Positions 1-12,400 of a stretch of DNA of 64,000 nucleotides are shown piece by piece. The stretch's first letter is position 1, and each line of letters starts with the position of its first letter. Both the position numbers and the translations under genes were made by a program. The notes beneath the pieces are model-generated. The model did no database searches. It saw nothing but the letters and a program-made list of their open reading frames with translations, and was not told the DNA's origin. Source of the DNA: Auriscalpium vulgare (Eukaryota; Basidiomycota; Agaricomycetes; Russulales; Auriscalpiaceae). The DNA lies in assembly GCA_019915015.1 (NCBI GenBank), contig JAHBBC010000048.1:1-64000 (forward strand), read 5' to 3'.

Positions 1-375
1 CCAGGAGGAAAGAAGAGCCGACCATGCCTCGTCGCCGATTTCGACCTAGACCCAAGAACCGGAACCTACAGGCCCGTCATCTGCCTCATGGGCACGTTCA
101 ATGGCACTCCCAGAGATCGCCTCGCCCTAGTCTTTCAGTCTCACATTAACCCTGTCTATCTGAATCCCGACGTGCGGGCGCAGGATTTTGTGCTGCACAC
201 CACTGCAGATCACAGTGGAAGACTAGGAAATGGCCGGCATGGATCATATGCTTCGAATACAGTGCGACGAGTGACCTTACAATGCTCTGGCACAGTTCGG
301 AGGAAGGCGAAGGTTTCCACTTGGACCCCGACCATCTGCGCCAGTTCAGGTCGGAGGTTTCTACGATGGGGTTGA
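1..375 (+). CDS. 3' part of an unidentified gene, 5' end outside the window
   Basis: Frame 1 is open from the first base and reads as real protein for about 75 codons, including GKKSRPCLVADFDLDPRTG and RPVICLMGTFNGTP. This resembles a multi-copy Agaricomycete hypothetical family with a SRPCLV/ICLM core, recalled rather than searched. The start codon lies upstream of the window. After about position 230 the frame loses this character, so the exon probably ends near there with an unresolved intron. A second short open segment at 282-491 may be the next exon. The stop of the open frame is at 375, so the stated end is an upper limit. Function unknown. Confidence 0.4.
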   Translation, partial: PGGKKSRPCLVADFDLDPRTGTYRPVICLMGTFNGTPRDRLALVFQSHINPVYLNPDVRAQDFVLHTTADHSGRLGNGRHGSYASNTVRRVTLQCSGTVRRKAKVSTWTPTICASSGRRFLRWG

Positions 376-491
376 TGGCAGACGGCCATGCAGAAATACA
401 AGAGAACCGTCCAGGACAATTTAATGGTAGATCCGAATCCCTGTTCAACACGGCATTGTATAAGTATACCCGCCAGCCTTGTTTGGCTTGA

Positions 492-1424
492 GGAAAGGCG
501 TCGCATCGCATCACGTGCACGCCACCCACGGTCCGCCGCGGCGGTCCCGGGTCCGGCACGATGATCATAGCTAGCAACGTCCGCTGGTTGCATTATTTAC
601 CTTCTCCTTCCCGACGTCGATGCACCGGACGATGACAACTCCCTCACCCGGGCCATGGAGCCCTCCATCCACATCGCCGACATCGTTCTGGACTTTGGGG
701 CAGGATCTCGACAGCTTGAGTGCAGCGCGAGAACCACCGAGCCGGACAACCTCTGCCAATGCGTTGACGAACTCTGCATGATGCCGGCCCTAGTACACCA
801 ATCGCGCTTCAGCTGACTTTCCTCTTCCGCTGATTACTGCAGGTGCAGAACCCGGGTACGAGCGCCTCGCGGCAAAGCCGGCGGAGCTGCCCCTACTAGG
901 TGCCCGGGGCGCGAGGGAGGATCGTGGGCGTGCTCGAAGTGTGGGTGCGTTGAATCCCACCGTTTGGGCTGAATTGTTAGCCGACGGTCTTTGATTGATA
1001 GATGGACGCGAGCCCAATCGCTGGGGGTTGGCGTCAGGCGGCTTTTGGTTCTTATGTGCTCTGCCATATCCCTTTGTCGGACAAGTATCCTTTCTTGCTA
1101 TCTGCAGCTTACGATCGTGCACAGCCCGTATAACCCCGATACATGTGCTTTTATCTGTCCTCGCTACGTGCCGGACTCTAGGACTCCCTGCACATCTGAA
1201 TGGATTCTTTGTCTGCTCGCCTTCACTGCATCCCATTATCCTATGTCTCTAAGAAAGCTTGCCTTCACGACCAGCCCGACTTACAAAGGTGAACAAATCC
1301 CTTTGGATCACGACAATTGGCTCACCGTCACTGCTCAGTGCTCCTCTGAGTATAAAGATGCACGACCCTCACCATCCTCCTCAGTAACCTTCTATCAGCA
1401 CCCCGCTACTTCCCTGTTCTACCG
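492..1424. other. no gene recognised
   Basis: Both strands hold only short, unconvincing open frames with no family resemblance. A TATAAAG match at about 1,351 lies some 70 bp before the next start codon and may belong to its promoter. Confidence 0.4.
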
Positions 1425-2627
1425 ATGACCAACGCCAAGTTCACTTGCCCTTATCGATTGCCCCCTTCCAACAACGCACCTGTTCCTCGTCTCAGTGCGC
1501 TGCATGATCTATCCACCACGTTCTCCTCCAATATGAAGGCCGCGTCTAGCCAAATAAGCGCAACAATTGCTTGCAAAATGGCGGACACCCTCGACGCTTC
1601 GAAGTCGGCGCAACTAGCCGTCACAGGAGGCTCTCAGCAACATCCCAAACAGCTGCGCGCGCGGGCGCACGCAATCTCCCAGCAGGCGGATGCGATCCGC
1701 GGAGCCGCGAGCAAGATACCGAAGAATCACGCAGCGATAAAAATATCGCTGCGTCGCACATCATGGAAGATGTATGACGAGGCCGACGAGTTGTCCAGAC
1801 TGGCAGACCGCGTGGCCAGATTCCTCGACAGAGCAAGTAGCGCGATGGCGAAGACGCACGATGCGGTCGAGATCGCGGACGCCAAGTGCCGGTTGCGGGT
1901 GCGGCGGTTCCACGAGGCGATCTGCGACTCGTTGGCTCGCCGAGATGCGCTTGAGGGCGAGGCCCTAAGTGCACTACTTCCGAATCCTAGCCTTGCAAGT
2001 GCCCCCCAAACCCCGCGTGCGGCTAGGTCCCCGTTGTTTCTTCCCGGCTCAAACTCTCCTAAGCGGAGCTCTCTCCACACCCTACAGAACCAGGACCCCT
2101 TGCCTCCCTTGGATGTTTCCGACGACCCACGCTGTCCGTCCCCGACGGGTAGCTCGGCGTTGTTCGCGGACGTCACGCCTCCTTTGTCTGCTTCGGTGCC
2201 ACACGCACACTCCCGATCCGCAGGTCCTTCCACCTCTAACGAGGTCCCTGGCGCAGACACTCTCCACCGGTCCCATCACACGAAGTTCTCATCGAACTTT
2301 CCGCGGGAAACCTCTCCGTCCCCGCTGCAGCTCAGGCCAGAGTATTGGGAGACCATGGGAGCTGAAAGGGGGCCCGATTCGGTATCAGCGGTCGCGGCGC
2401 GACAGCCGCCTTCAAAGCCGACGCCTCGCGAAGTCGCAAGGTCGCGAGTTCGTGCGCGGAATAGCGGAAAATCCCAACTGAAGCGCCATTTCCCTTCTGC
2501 AAAGCCTATTACCTTGGACGCCTTGAGGTCGCATCTACCGCAAAAGAGGATGCCACCGTCAAAATCGTCGCCCAATCAGACGCGCCCCAAATGGCGAGTC
2601 GTACGGTCGGGCCAGACGCAGTACTAG
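1425..2627 (+). CDS. hypothetical protein, 400 aa, single exon
   Basis: One uninterrupted frame with ATG at 1425 and TAG at 2625-2627. Residues about 35-180 are rich in Ala, Arg, Lys, Asp and Glu and would be mostly helical (for example ISQQADAIRGAASKI and EADELSRLADRVARFLDRAS), possibly coiled coil. The remaining half is low-complexity Ser/Pro/Arg sequence ending in a basic tail (KMPPSKSSPNQTRPKWRV-like), suggesting a disordered and perhaps nuclear protein. A TATA-like motif lies about 70 bp upstream. I recognise no domain. The length and the absence of stops support a real gene, but function is unknown and extra introns cannot be excluded. Confidence 0.5.
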   Translation: MTNAKFTCPYRLPPSNNAPVPRLSALHDLSTTFSSNMKAASSQISATIACKMADTLDASKSAQLAVTGGSQQHPKQLRARAHAISQQADAIRGAASKIPKNHAAIKISLRRTSWKMYDEADELSRLADRVARFLDRASSAMAKTHDAVEIADAKCRLRVRRFHEAICDSLARRDALEGEALSALLPNPSLASAPQTPRAARSPLFLPGSNSPKRSSLHTLQNQDPLPPLDVSDDPRCPSPTGSSALFADVTPPLSASVPHAHSRSAGPSTSNEVPGADTLHRSHHTKFSSNFPRETSPSPLQLRPEYWETMGAERGPDSVSAVAARQPPSKPTPREVARSRVRARNSGKSQLKRHFPSAKPITLDALRSHLPQKRMPPSKSSPNQTRPKWRVVRSGQTQY

Positions 2628-2837
2628 CGTTTCGGTACTATTTATATGTCGGGGTGCTGTCGGCCAGGTGCCATACTAGCACGGTTCGTTCACATACAGC
2701 AATATACATTACAGCAGCGTATACTTAGTGTGGTATCAGTACAACATAGCAAGTCCGCGGATTGAGATCGCCAGCAAATGAGTATGTAAATGAAATCTCC
2801 GTCTCTCCTCCACTCGACTGTCCATTCAAGCGACGAG

Positions 2838-4637
2838 CTACATGCCAGGCGCAGGCGGCATAGGCGGGTCAGTTGGGTCCGGGCCATACATGGGATGGCG
2901 CTGGCGCCGACGCGCAAAGCGCAGATAGCGCGAGAAGCGCGCGGCCGTCGACAGACGGCCGCCCGAAGAGGCCGTGGTGTCTCGCCGGTGGCCTTCGTGC
3001 TCGTCTTGTGTCGTCTCCCCGGAGAGGAGGGTCTCGAGAGCTTGGAAGTCTGCAAATAGTGTGGGCGTCGGCCAAGAACATACATATTAGGGGCGACATA
3101 CCATGTCGGCAGATCGGGCACGAGCTAGACAGCTGCAGAAGCCACGGGTCCACACAAGCCTGGTGAAACACATGCTTTCCTTCACACGGCAAAACGCGGA
3201 CGTCGTCGCCCTCCTCGAAGTCGACAATGCAGATAGGACACGTTTCGCGACCGATCGCGTCTGGTATCGGGTCGTCCGCGGGTGCGCCAGAGCCAGCGAC
3301 GCGCTTTCTCGGGATGGGCGATCTGCTTCCGGATGGGACGTTCACCGCTTCATGGTTGGGCGACGCCCACGCGGTCTCGTCGTGCTCAGCGCTTGTCAAT
3401 TCGGGCAGCGTGTGCGCTTGCTCGCCTCGATCTCGCCCTTCCTCCATCGATTTCATCTCCATTGCCGGCGTTCCGACCTCGACGCCCTTCTCGGTGGCCT
3501 GCTCGCTGTCGGGCGCCGGGCGGTTCCCGAACTTGACGAGCGGGAACGTCTCCAAGATGGCGCGCGTGAGGACGGCCCCACGGCCTTGCCCACCAAAGCC
3601 CGCGCTGCCGCCGTTCGTCGCCGTATAGCGCTCGGGATGTCGTATCGCCCGGATGGCCTGTCAAGCCACCAAGTCACCAAGTCAGGACGGAAAACTACAT
3701 AAGGCGATCGAAACACTCACCCCGGTGATGATCAGCACTGCGAACAGCCCAGCGACGCATCCCGTAATGGCGTACAGAATGACCCTGCCTTCAATGTCAG
3801 CATGCGCCACACAATAGAGAGCATATACTCACATGGCCAGTGTTGTTTTCTTTCCTCCGGAGGGCGGAGGGGTGCTCGGAGCGACCCCGGGAGCAACAGT
3901 GATGTTGGCATTCTCCGTAGCGTTGTAGGCGTCTAGTGTGGCCCACAAGTATCCTGGCTGAGTGGGGTATCCGACCTCCAGCGTGGAATTTATGTCTGCC
4001 TGGGACCCGTTGAGCGTTGCTGCGTTATACGTGTCGTACACAGAAGTGTTGACAGCTTCAGAGTTGCTGATGATAAGCCTGATAAGGACTTTATGAGCAC
4101 GCTGCCGACGCGCGAGCAACGCACACACCTCGCGGATGAGAGTGATTGTGTGGAGAAGATGTCCATGAGTTGGTCGAAGTTAGCGGGATCAGCGTATTCG
4201 GCGTTGATTATGCATGCCTGGGACCATTCCGAGTACAAGAGCTGCGCCATGCGGATCGCTTAGCTAGGAAGCATGGTAATGGGCATGTTGCGAGCCGGAC
4301 TCACCGCGCCCACAGCACCGCGGTCGAAAGCCAGCGTGAAGATGTCGTCCTCCTGCGAAGCATTCGTCGCGTTGGCATCGCACGACACCAGCGCAATCCA
4401 CGGCGTCGTCGCTGGAGAGATGATGAGGACACGCCCCCATGGTTCAAGGCAGAACGACTCACTGGTATCACTCGACAAGTTGTGTGTGACCTCTTCCGAA
4501 AAGTGCACAAGGGCACCCTGCCACCGCACAAATTCCATGAACCACATGCGAGGACAACGCTGCGCAGACGACGCACCTTGCTTACTCCCGTGCTCGCCGA
4601 CTTGACCAGCTGATACGACACGTTCTGCGAGTATATC
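2838..4637 (-). CDS. PA-TM-RING type membrane E3 ubiquitin ligase, 5' exon(s) unresolved
   Basis: Eight exons join in frame through GT-AG introns: 4637-4577, 4517-4463, 4411-4305, 4241-4129, 4078-3833, 3784-3721, 3657-3102 and 3049-2838, giving 470 codons plus stop. The order is a lumenal domain with N-glycosylation-like NAT/NGS/NST sites and a PA-like core ([41 protein letters not shown]); one membrane span ([25 protein letters not shown]); then a RING-H2 finger CPIC-x14-C-x3-H-x2-H-x2-C-x10-CPIC. The family places such ligases in endosomal or secretory membranes, where the RING recruits E2 enzymes. The signal-peptide exon should lie upstream of 4637 on this strand but was not found. The RING cysteines and histidines all look present, so the protein is probably functional. 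Confidence 0.85.
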
Positions 4638-6482
4638 CTGCAACCTACCATCAGCAAACGCCATCAGCAAACGTCACCGCTTTCCATGATGGAAAGAAAC
4701 ACACCACATCCAAGTTTCTTTTACTTGTAGGGTCGCATCTCGAAGGATCGCGGGGCGGGGCGGCAGCCTAACGTCGATGCGTACATTTACCCGCGTGCCT
4801 GCGCAATCACAGTCAACAGGCCGGTTTCACTGCACGCAATAGGTGCTTTGGCTGTGCCGCGTCGACATACTCGGGTCCTGCGACGCATTCACCGGAGTAT
4901 CAGTAATATGGCCAAGGCCGTGGCGCTTTGGGAAGTCGCGTACAAGTCTGCGGTTCCCCCGAGCTAGCGTCGGCGACCACGCGACAGCGTCTCCGCGTTG
5001 AGTATCGTGGAGTTCGCTCCTGTTGTTTGAGGGCCGTCTGTGCTGGAGAGGGTCGTCTACGAGCCTGAGTGTCAATCCTGCAGCGCTTGCATATGTGCTG
5101 CGCGCGGATAGCAACGGGGCATGATGAACACGCATGCTCGCGAGTAGATACTGGGTACCGTGCGCGGAGGAAATCGCGTCGATGGGCTGGTCGAACGCAT
5201 CTTGCACTGGGCTGATTCATGGGGGACCAGGTCCGTCTAAGCGCATACATGGAAATATTCGACCACGTACCTCACTCCTGCGCTCCTCATCCTCCGCACA
5301 GCCGAGTGCTCCACCGGATCGCCCCGCCAACAGTCATCTGGAGAGCTTGCCGACCCGAGGCACGCATGGATGTCGGTGCTGGAGCGTCGTTTGCATCGTT
5401 TCCAGGTGCGCGACGGGTTACGTGGACTTGCGAAGGTTTCTGAAAGGTGCTGAGGGTGGTAGCGGAACTCGTTGAGGCGAAGGGTGTGACGCGGCGACGG
5501 AGTGGGCCCGTCGCTTTGCGTTTAGACTTCTAGAGCATGTCCAGGAAGTGATTGATGAGAAAGACAGGTCAGGACATGCCAGTACGACGGACCACACTCA
5601 CCTGCTTGGCCGGCATCTGGACACCAGTCATCGGTCTGAACACCAGGATGTTCGTGCTGCACTCGTAATAGATTGACCGTTTTGTGTGACAGCCGACGCG
5701 GAGCGGTTCGCTCGAGGGCAGGTGTGTGGACGTCAACCGTAAAGAATCGAAAGCAAAAAAGAGGGAGGTTGAACGGCCTGGGTGACGCGGTGACGAAAGC
5801 TTAGTGGTGCTGCAGAGGCGCCGAAGACGGATAACACGTACCTTGGACTGCCTTGTCCACCTAATCTCGCGCACCCTCAGCTCCTCGAGTCCGCGCAGTA
5901 ACTCTTGCTGTACCTTCATGACCTCCTGCTTCCTCTGCCCTGCGCTCTGCCTGCAGACCGTAAGCCACACCACCCGCACGATGGCTGCGCCTGATCCACA
6001 GGCATAGATAACGGGTGTGTACCTAGCGCAAGGCGTTGGAATGCGGGAGTGTTGGGTGGCGAGCCTGCGTACGGGAAGCAGAGGAGAGCTGGGCAGGCAA
6101 CGTCAAGGTGCGAGCGACAAAGCTCTGTGAGATCATCAGTAAATATCCGCACTTTCGTAGTGAACAGCAACTCACCGCATCTAATTGAAAGACAAGTGTT
6201 CTTCGCGGCGATTTCGTGTCTTGTGATCTGAGTCAAAGGATTGCCTTGCGCGGGCGGAGCACAGAATGTTTTCAGCTGGCCAGGGTTGGTAGACGAGCAA
6301 GTGAGAACGAGGCAAGAAGACAAGGTCGAGGGCGAGGCGCCGGCGCCCAACTTTGCCGCTGCGCACGCACGTGTCGCTCCTCTTGACCGACATCCAACTC
6401 GCATCCTCAGCTATCCATCCACTCGCATCTTCAGCTATCCACCAAGAGACCATCTCTCAAATCAACCACTTCACCAGTACTT
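4638..6482. other. no gene resolved; may hold the RING gene's first exon and another minus-strand gene
   Basis: The first exon of the RING gene should lie in the first few hundred bases, but no convincing signal peptide was found. On the minus strand at about 5,570-6,400 there are good GT-AG intron candidates, such as 6178-6129 (GTGAGT...CACAG). They sit between short open stretches, one of which reads QRKQEVMKVQQELLRGLEEL. This hints at a small, intron-rich gene of unknown product, but no complete model could be built. Confidence 0.3.
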
Positions 6483-9400
6483 ATGTACCCCACGGAGAAT
6501 CCAGAGCCCGCCGAACCGGCCAACAGAATGTACGTGCTCCGTACTCTTGCATTAGGACAACGCTGACACGATGGCAACATCACAGGCCAGATCCCCCCGA
6601 TCCGCAAGCAGGGTAGGCGACTGCTTGTCTCTTCAGTGCCTAACATTGAACACCATCCACGATAGAGTCGCGATCGGCGATGTGCAAGGCGATCTGGCTC
6701 AGCGCCGCATTGACCGCCTCACGGAGTCCACGGAGATCGGTGTGTATCTAGTGGCGAATCATCTGCCCCGTTACTCAGTCGTCTTGCCAGTGATCCGTGC
6801 GCAGGGCCTTCCCCGCCTCAAAAATATGCTCGGCAGGGAGCGGCCATTCTTCCTCACCGTCACTGACGGGGTGAAGAAGAAGAAGACGCAGGTCACCAGG
6901 AGGAAGGAGCAGTATGTCACATGGACCTTCATGTTCAGTGGATTGTGAGTGTCGTCGTTTTTTTTTCTCCCGCATCTTGCAACAAGCTATCTTCTGCAGC
7001 GATCTTGAATCAGCATCGGACATCACGATTCGCGTTTTTGCCAAAAGGCTGCTGCGTAAGAGCAAACTTTTGGGGACGGTCAAGTGTCCTCTCGGGTTAA
7101 TTCTCGCATCTGCACAGCAAAGTGCGTATCTCTGGCGCGACTCACGTGTATTAGGTTATAATTCCTTCCCCTCAGACACGAACTTCAATCCCACCACATA
7201 TGAAACCACACTAGATACATCAATCAGGCTGTCGATCTTGGTTCTTTCTAGTCTTCTTGCTCTTGAGCCCCCTCCTGCTGCAGTTGTTGACTTGGTCTCT
7301 ATGCCATCTCCCGATCTCGATGTCGGTGCTCATGCAGCATCCACAGTTAGTGGGGCACTATCTGTACTATCTGGATCAGATCCTATGGCAGCAGCTGAGG
7401 CTGTCTTGACTACTGCTGACCAAAAAGTTGAACACATGCATATTCCATCAAAGCATATTATTACAAGAGTGGAGGCAGTCAGCAAAGCTCCAGAGGCTGT
7501 GGACAAAGTGATCAATGTATATGACACTTGGAAGAGTACTATGGAAAGATTTCAATGGTTTGTGGATGTGGTAGATGACATTGCAGAGGTAGGTCTGCAT
7601 CACTTTTCCTCTAATATGATTTGAAGTATATGTTTAGATTCACCCATATGTCAAGACAGCATGGAAGCTGCTGGCATTGGTACCAAAGGTGTGTTTGGAT
7701 AATAGCTGATAAAATAGGAGGTTTATATTGGTTGGCTAGGCTTTCTTAAAGCAGATTGAACAAGATCAGGACATACATGACCTTTTATCCACTATGCAGG
7801 ATACACTTGAACTTCTCAAAGAGGCCAAAAAAATCATGCAGGAGCCTGAGTCTCATCAGGCAAAAACACTCATTACTATGGTGAAATTGATACAGTCTGG
7901 TGGTGAATTTGTTCAACATTATGCAGCAGAACCATCATTTGGTAAGTCATCAGTACTATTTACTATAGATATAATTATGCTAATTACTGTTTTAGTAAAG
8001 CGAACTTGGTCAAACCGCTATGGATCATCAGATGCAGAAATCAAAAGATTGACCAAAGCTCTTGCTGATTTGAAAGAGAGCTTTTTGGCTCATGCTACAT
8101 TGCAAACTCAAGATAACACAATAATTGTGATAGAATTAATTGATAGAATGTCTGACCAGCTCAAAGATGTAGCAAAGATGATGATGGCTGAAGGTCAGTT
8201 AATCTTTTCATGTATTCAGAGTGATATCAACTGACACTTATTATACAGGCCTGGACAGAGAAATTGATAAATTACGGGATTACTATGAACCAGGCTCTTC
8301 TAAGCATCCCAAAGTACACAGTGGCTGTCTTGCTGGTACAAGGGCAAAGTTCCTGCAGTATATTCATACCTGGATTAATGATCCAAAGTCAGATCGTGCA
8401 CTTGTATTGCTTGGCCAAGCAGGCACAGGAAAATCTTCAATTGCACATGAAATTTTGAATCACTTTCAAAGAAACAAGCAATCCATCTCATCATTTGTTT
8501 TTGTGAGATCTGAATCAAAAAATGCATCACACAATTTTATAACTACACTGGCTTACGATCTTGCCAAGCTGTATCCCTCATTCAAATCTGAATTAGCCAA
8601 GAGTATCAAAGAGTCAGAGTGGCTGGGTACTTGGCAATATAACAACCATTTCAATTGCCTATTGCAGCAACCATTTGACAAGTTACAAACTGACAAGGCA
8701 CCACCAATTGTGATTGTTGTTGATGCCCTAGATGAGAGTGGTGACACTGTGGGTGAGAGTGGATTACATGTTTTTCTTGCACAAAACCTCTCAAGGCTGC
8801 CTTCAAATATTCGGGTTTTAATAACTTCTAGAGCTGAAACAAATATTGTGGATGCTTTTGGTGGTGCTTCTTCAGTCCAGATCAAGTATATGGATGACAA
8901 AGAACTGGCAGCTGCTACCCATGGGGATATAAAGAAATATATAGTTGAACAATTGTCAGCTATTGAACCTAAGTTCTTTTCAAAAGAGAAATTGGAAGAC
9001 ACTGTAGAACAATTACAAGCAAGAGCTGAAGGTCTATTTCAGTGGGCTGCAGTGGCATGCAAATATATCTGTAATCCACCTGCAGGCTCAACCAAAAAAG
9101 AATGTATTACCCACCTTTTGACTTCAGAGATGGCTTCAGAGAAGAAACATCCGCTTGATGAATTGTATCAATTGGTTCTTCACGAAACCTTCAAAGACAC
9201 TAAGAGCCAAATTAGGTTCAAGTCTGTAATTGGCCAGCTTCTTTCTGCCTTTGAACCACTCTCTGTATCTGCTCTTACTTCCTTGCAACAATATTGCTAT
9301 TCAAATGAGGAAGAGGACCAAGAGCTGGTAACATCTATAGTGATCCATCTAGGCTCACTTTTGAGCAATGTGACATTTATGGAGCTTCCTGTTCTACCAC

Positions 9401-12400
9401 TTCACACATCTTTTCGTGATTTTCTTCTTGACAAAGAGAGAGTTGGTATATTTCATATTGATATTACTCAAGCACACTACAGTATGGCAAAATCTTGTCT
9501 GAATGTGATGCAGGCTGGGAATGGTCTTAGATTCAACATTTGTAATCTTGAAACCTCACACAAGGCAAATAAGGATGTGTCTGACCTGCAGGCTCGCATT
9601 AAAACAAATATACCATTGTATTTATCATATGCTTGCTGCTTTTGGGGTATGCATTTAGATCACTGTGGATTTGAAGAAACAATATGTGCTGATATAGCAT
9701 CCTTCTTGAAGACAAAGGCTATCTACTGGCTGGAAGTCCTCAGCCTTATAGGCAAAGTACATTTTGCTTCAAGAGCGCTAGAATCTCTCAAATTGTGGCT
9801 ACAGCCAGGGGTGAGTGGGTTGTACCTTGATTTGAGATAATACTAATATAACATGCATTTCAGTCACAAATGAAATTCATCATTGCAACTGAACTTATGG
9901 CTTTAGCAAATGATATAATCAGATTTGTGCAGTATTTTGGCATTCCAATCTTGCAAAGTGCACCACATATCTATTTATCTGCTCTGCCATTTGCACCAAG
10001 AGACTCTCAGATATATGATCAGAATATAGCGAGATTCCCTAACACACTGTCTCTGAAGAAAGGACAGTGGGCAAAATGGCCTGCACTGCGTATGATTATT
10101 CAGTCACAAGCAGATATTGTGGCTGTCACATTCTCTCCAGATGGACAGAGCATTGCTGCAGGGGCAAGACGTGGGGCTGTGCAAGTCTGGCATGCAGACA
10201 CAGGTGCAGGGGTATTTGAGAGACCCACAGACACAATCACTTCTGTTGCATTCTCACCAGATGGCCAGAGCATTGCCTCAGGGTCAGATGACATGACTGT
10301 GCGAGTCTGGAATGCAGCAACAGGCACCCCAGTCGCAGGGCCATTTGAGGGACACACAAAGAAGGTCCAATCTGTTGCTTTCTCACCAGATGGCCGGAGC
10401 ATTGCCTCAGGGTCAGATGACAAGACTGTGCGAGTCTGGAATGCAGCCACAGGTGCCACAGTTGCAGGGCCATTTGAGGGACACACAAAGAAGGTCCAAT
10501 CTGTTGCTTTCTCACCAGATGGCCGGAGCATTGCCTCAGGGTCAGATGACAAGACTGTGCGAGTCTGGAATGCAGCCACAGGTGCCACAGTTGCAGGGCC
10601 ATTCAAGGGACACACAGACTGGGTCCAATCTGTTGCTTTCTCACCAGATGGCCAGACCATTGCCTCAGGGTCAGATGACATGACTGTGCGAGTCTGGAAT
10701 GCAGCAACAGGCACCACAGTCGCAGGGCCATTTAAGGGGCATACAGGCTTGGTCCGATCTGTTGCATTTTCCCCAGATGGCCAGAGCATTGCCTCAGGGT
10801 CAGACAAGACTGTGCGAGTCTGGAATGCAGCCACAGGTGCCACAGTTGCAGGGCCATTTGAGGGACACACAAAGAAGGTCAAATCTGTTGCTTTCTCACC
10901 AGATGGCCAGACCATTGCCTCAGGGTCACATGACATGACTGTGCGAGTCTGGAATGCTGCCACAGGCACCACAGTTGCAGGGCCATTTGAGGGGCATACA
11001 GGCTTTGTCCAATCTGTTGCATGGTCCCCAGATGGCAAGAGCATTGCCTCAGGGTCAGATGACAAGACTGTGCGAGTCTGGAATGCAGCCACAGGTGCCA
11101 CAGTTGCAGGGCCATTCAAGGGACACACAGACTGGGTCCAATCTGTTGCTTTCTCACCAGATGGCCAGACCATTGCCTCAGGGTCAGATGACATGACTGT
11201 GCGAGTCTGGAATGCAGCCACAGGGGCCACAGTTGCAGGGCCATTTGAGGGACATACAAACAAGGTCCAATCTGTTGCTTTCTCACCAGATGGCCAGAGC
11301 ATTGCCTCAGGGTCAGATGACAAGACTGTGCGAGTCTGGAATGCAGCAACAGGCACCACAGTTGCAGGGCCATTTGAGGGGCATACAGGCTGGGTCCAAT
11401 CTGTTGCATGGTCTCCAGATGGCCAGAGCATTGCCTCAGGGTCAGATGACAAGACTGTGCGAGTCTGGAATACAGCCACAGATGCAACAGTTGCTGGGGC
11501 ATTTGAGAGACACACAGAGAAGGTCAATTCCGTTACATTCTCACCAAATAGCCAGAGCATTGCCTCAGGGTCAGATGACAAGACTGTGCGAGTCTGGAAT
11601 GCAGCCACAGGTGCCAAAGTTGCAGGGCCATTTGAGGGACACACAAAGAAGGTCAAATCTGTTGCTTTCTCACCAGATGGCCAGACCATTGCCTCAGGGT
11701 CACATGACATGACTGTGCGAGTCTGGAATGCTGCCACAGGTGCTACAGTTGCAGGGCCATTCAAGGGACACACAGACTGTGTCCAATCTGTTGCTTTCTC
11801 ACCAGATGGCCAGACCATTGCCTCAGGGTCAGATGACGAGACTGTGCAAGTCTGGAATGCTGCCACAGGTGCTACAGTTGCAGGGCCATTCAAGGGACAC
11901 ACAGCCAAGGTCAATTCAATTGCATTCTCACCAAACGGCCAGAGCATTGCCTCAGGGTCAGATGACAAGACTGTGCGAGTCTGGAATGCCACCACAGGTG
12001 CCACAGTTGCAGGGCCATTTAATGGACACACAGACTGGGTCCAATCTGTTGCATTTTCACCAGATGGCCAGAGCATTGTCTCTGGGTCAAGGGACAAAAC
12101 TATTCGTGTTTGGAATGCAGCCCCAGCTGCCCGCATAGGGCCATTTGAGGGCCACACAGCATATATTCACTCAATCGCATTCTCACCAGATGGCCAGAGC
12201 ATTGCCTCTGGGTCAAGGGACAAGACTGTACGAGTCTGGAGTGTATCCACAGGTGCCACAGCTGTGGGGTCATTTGAAGGACATACACAATGGGTTCAGT
12301 CTGTTGCATTCTCCCCAGATAGCAAAAGGATTGCCTCAGGCTCTGCAGATCACACTGTGCGAGTTTGGAATGCAGCCACAGGTGTCCTAGTTGTGGGGCC

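Noticed and set aside
10100..12157. A 685-codon open frame on the minus strand
   Set aside because: It is the antisense shadow of the WD40 array; its repeats mirror the 129-bp unit and it has no family resemblance.
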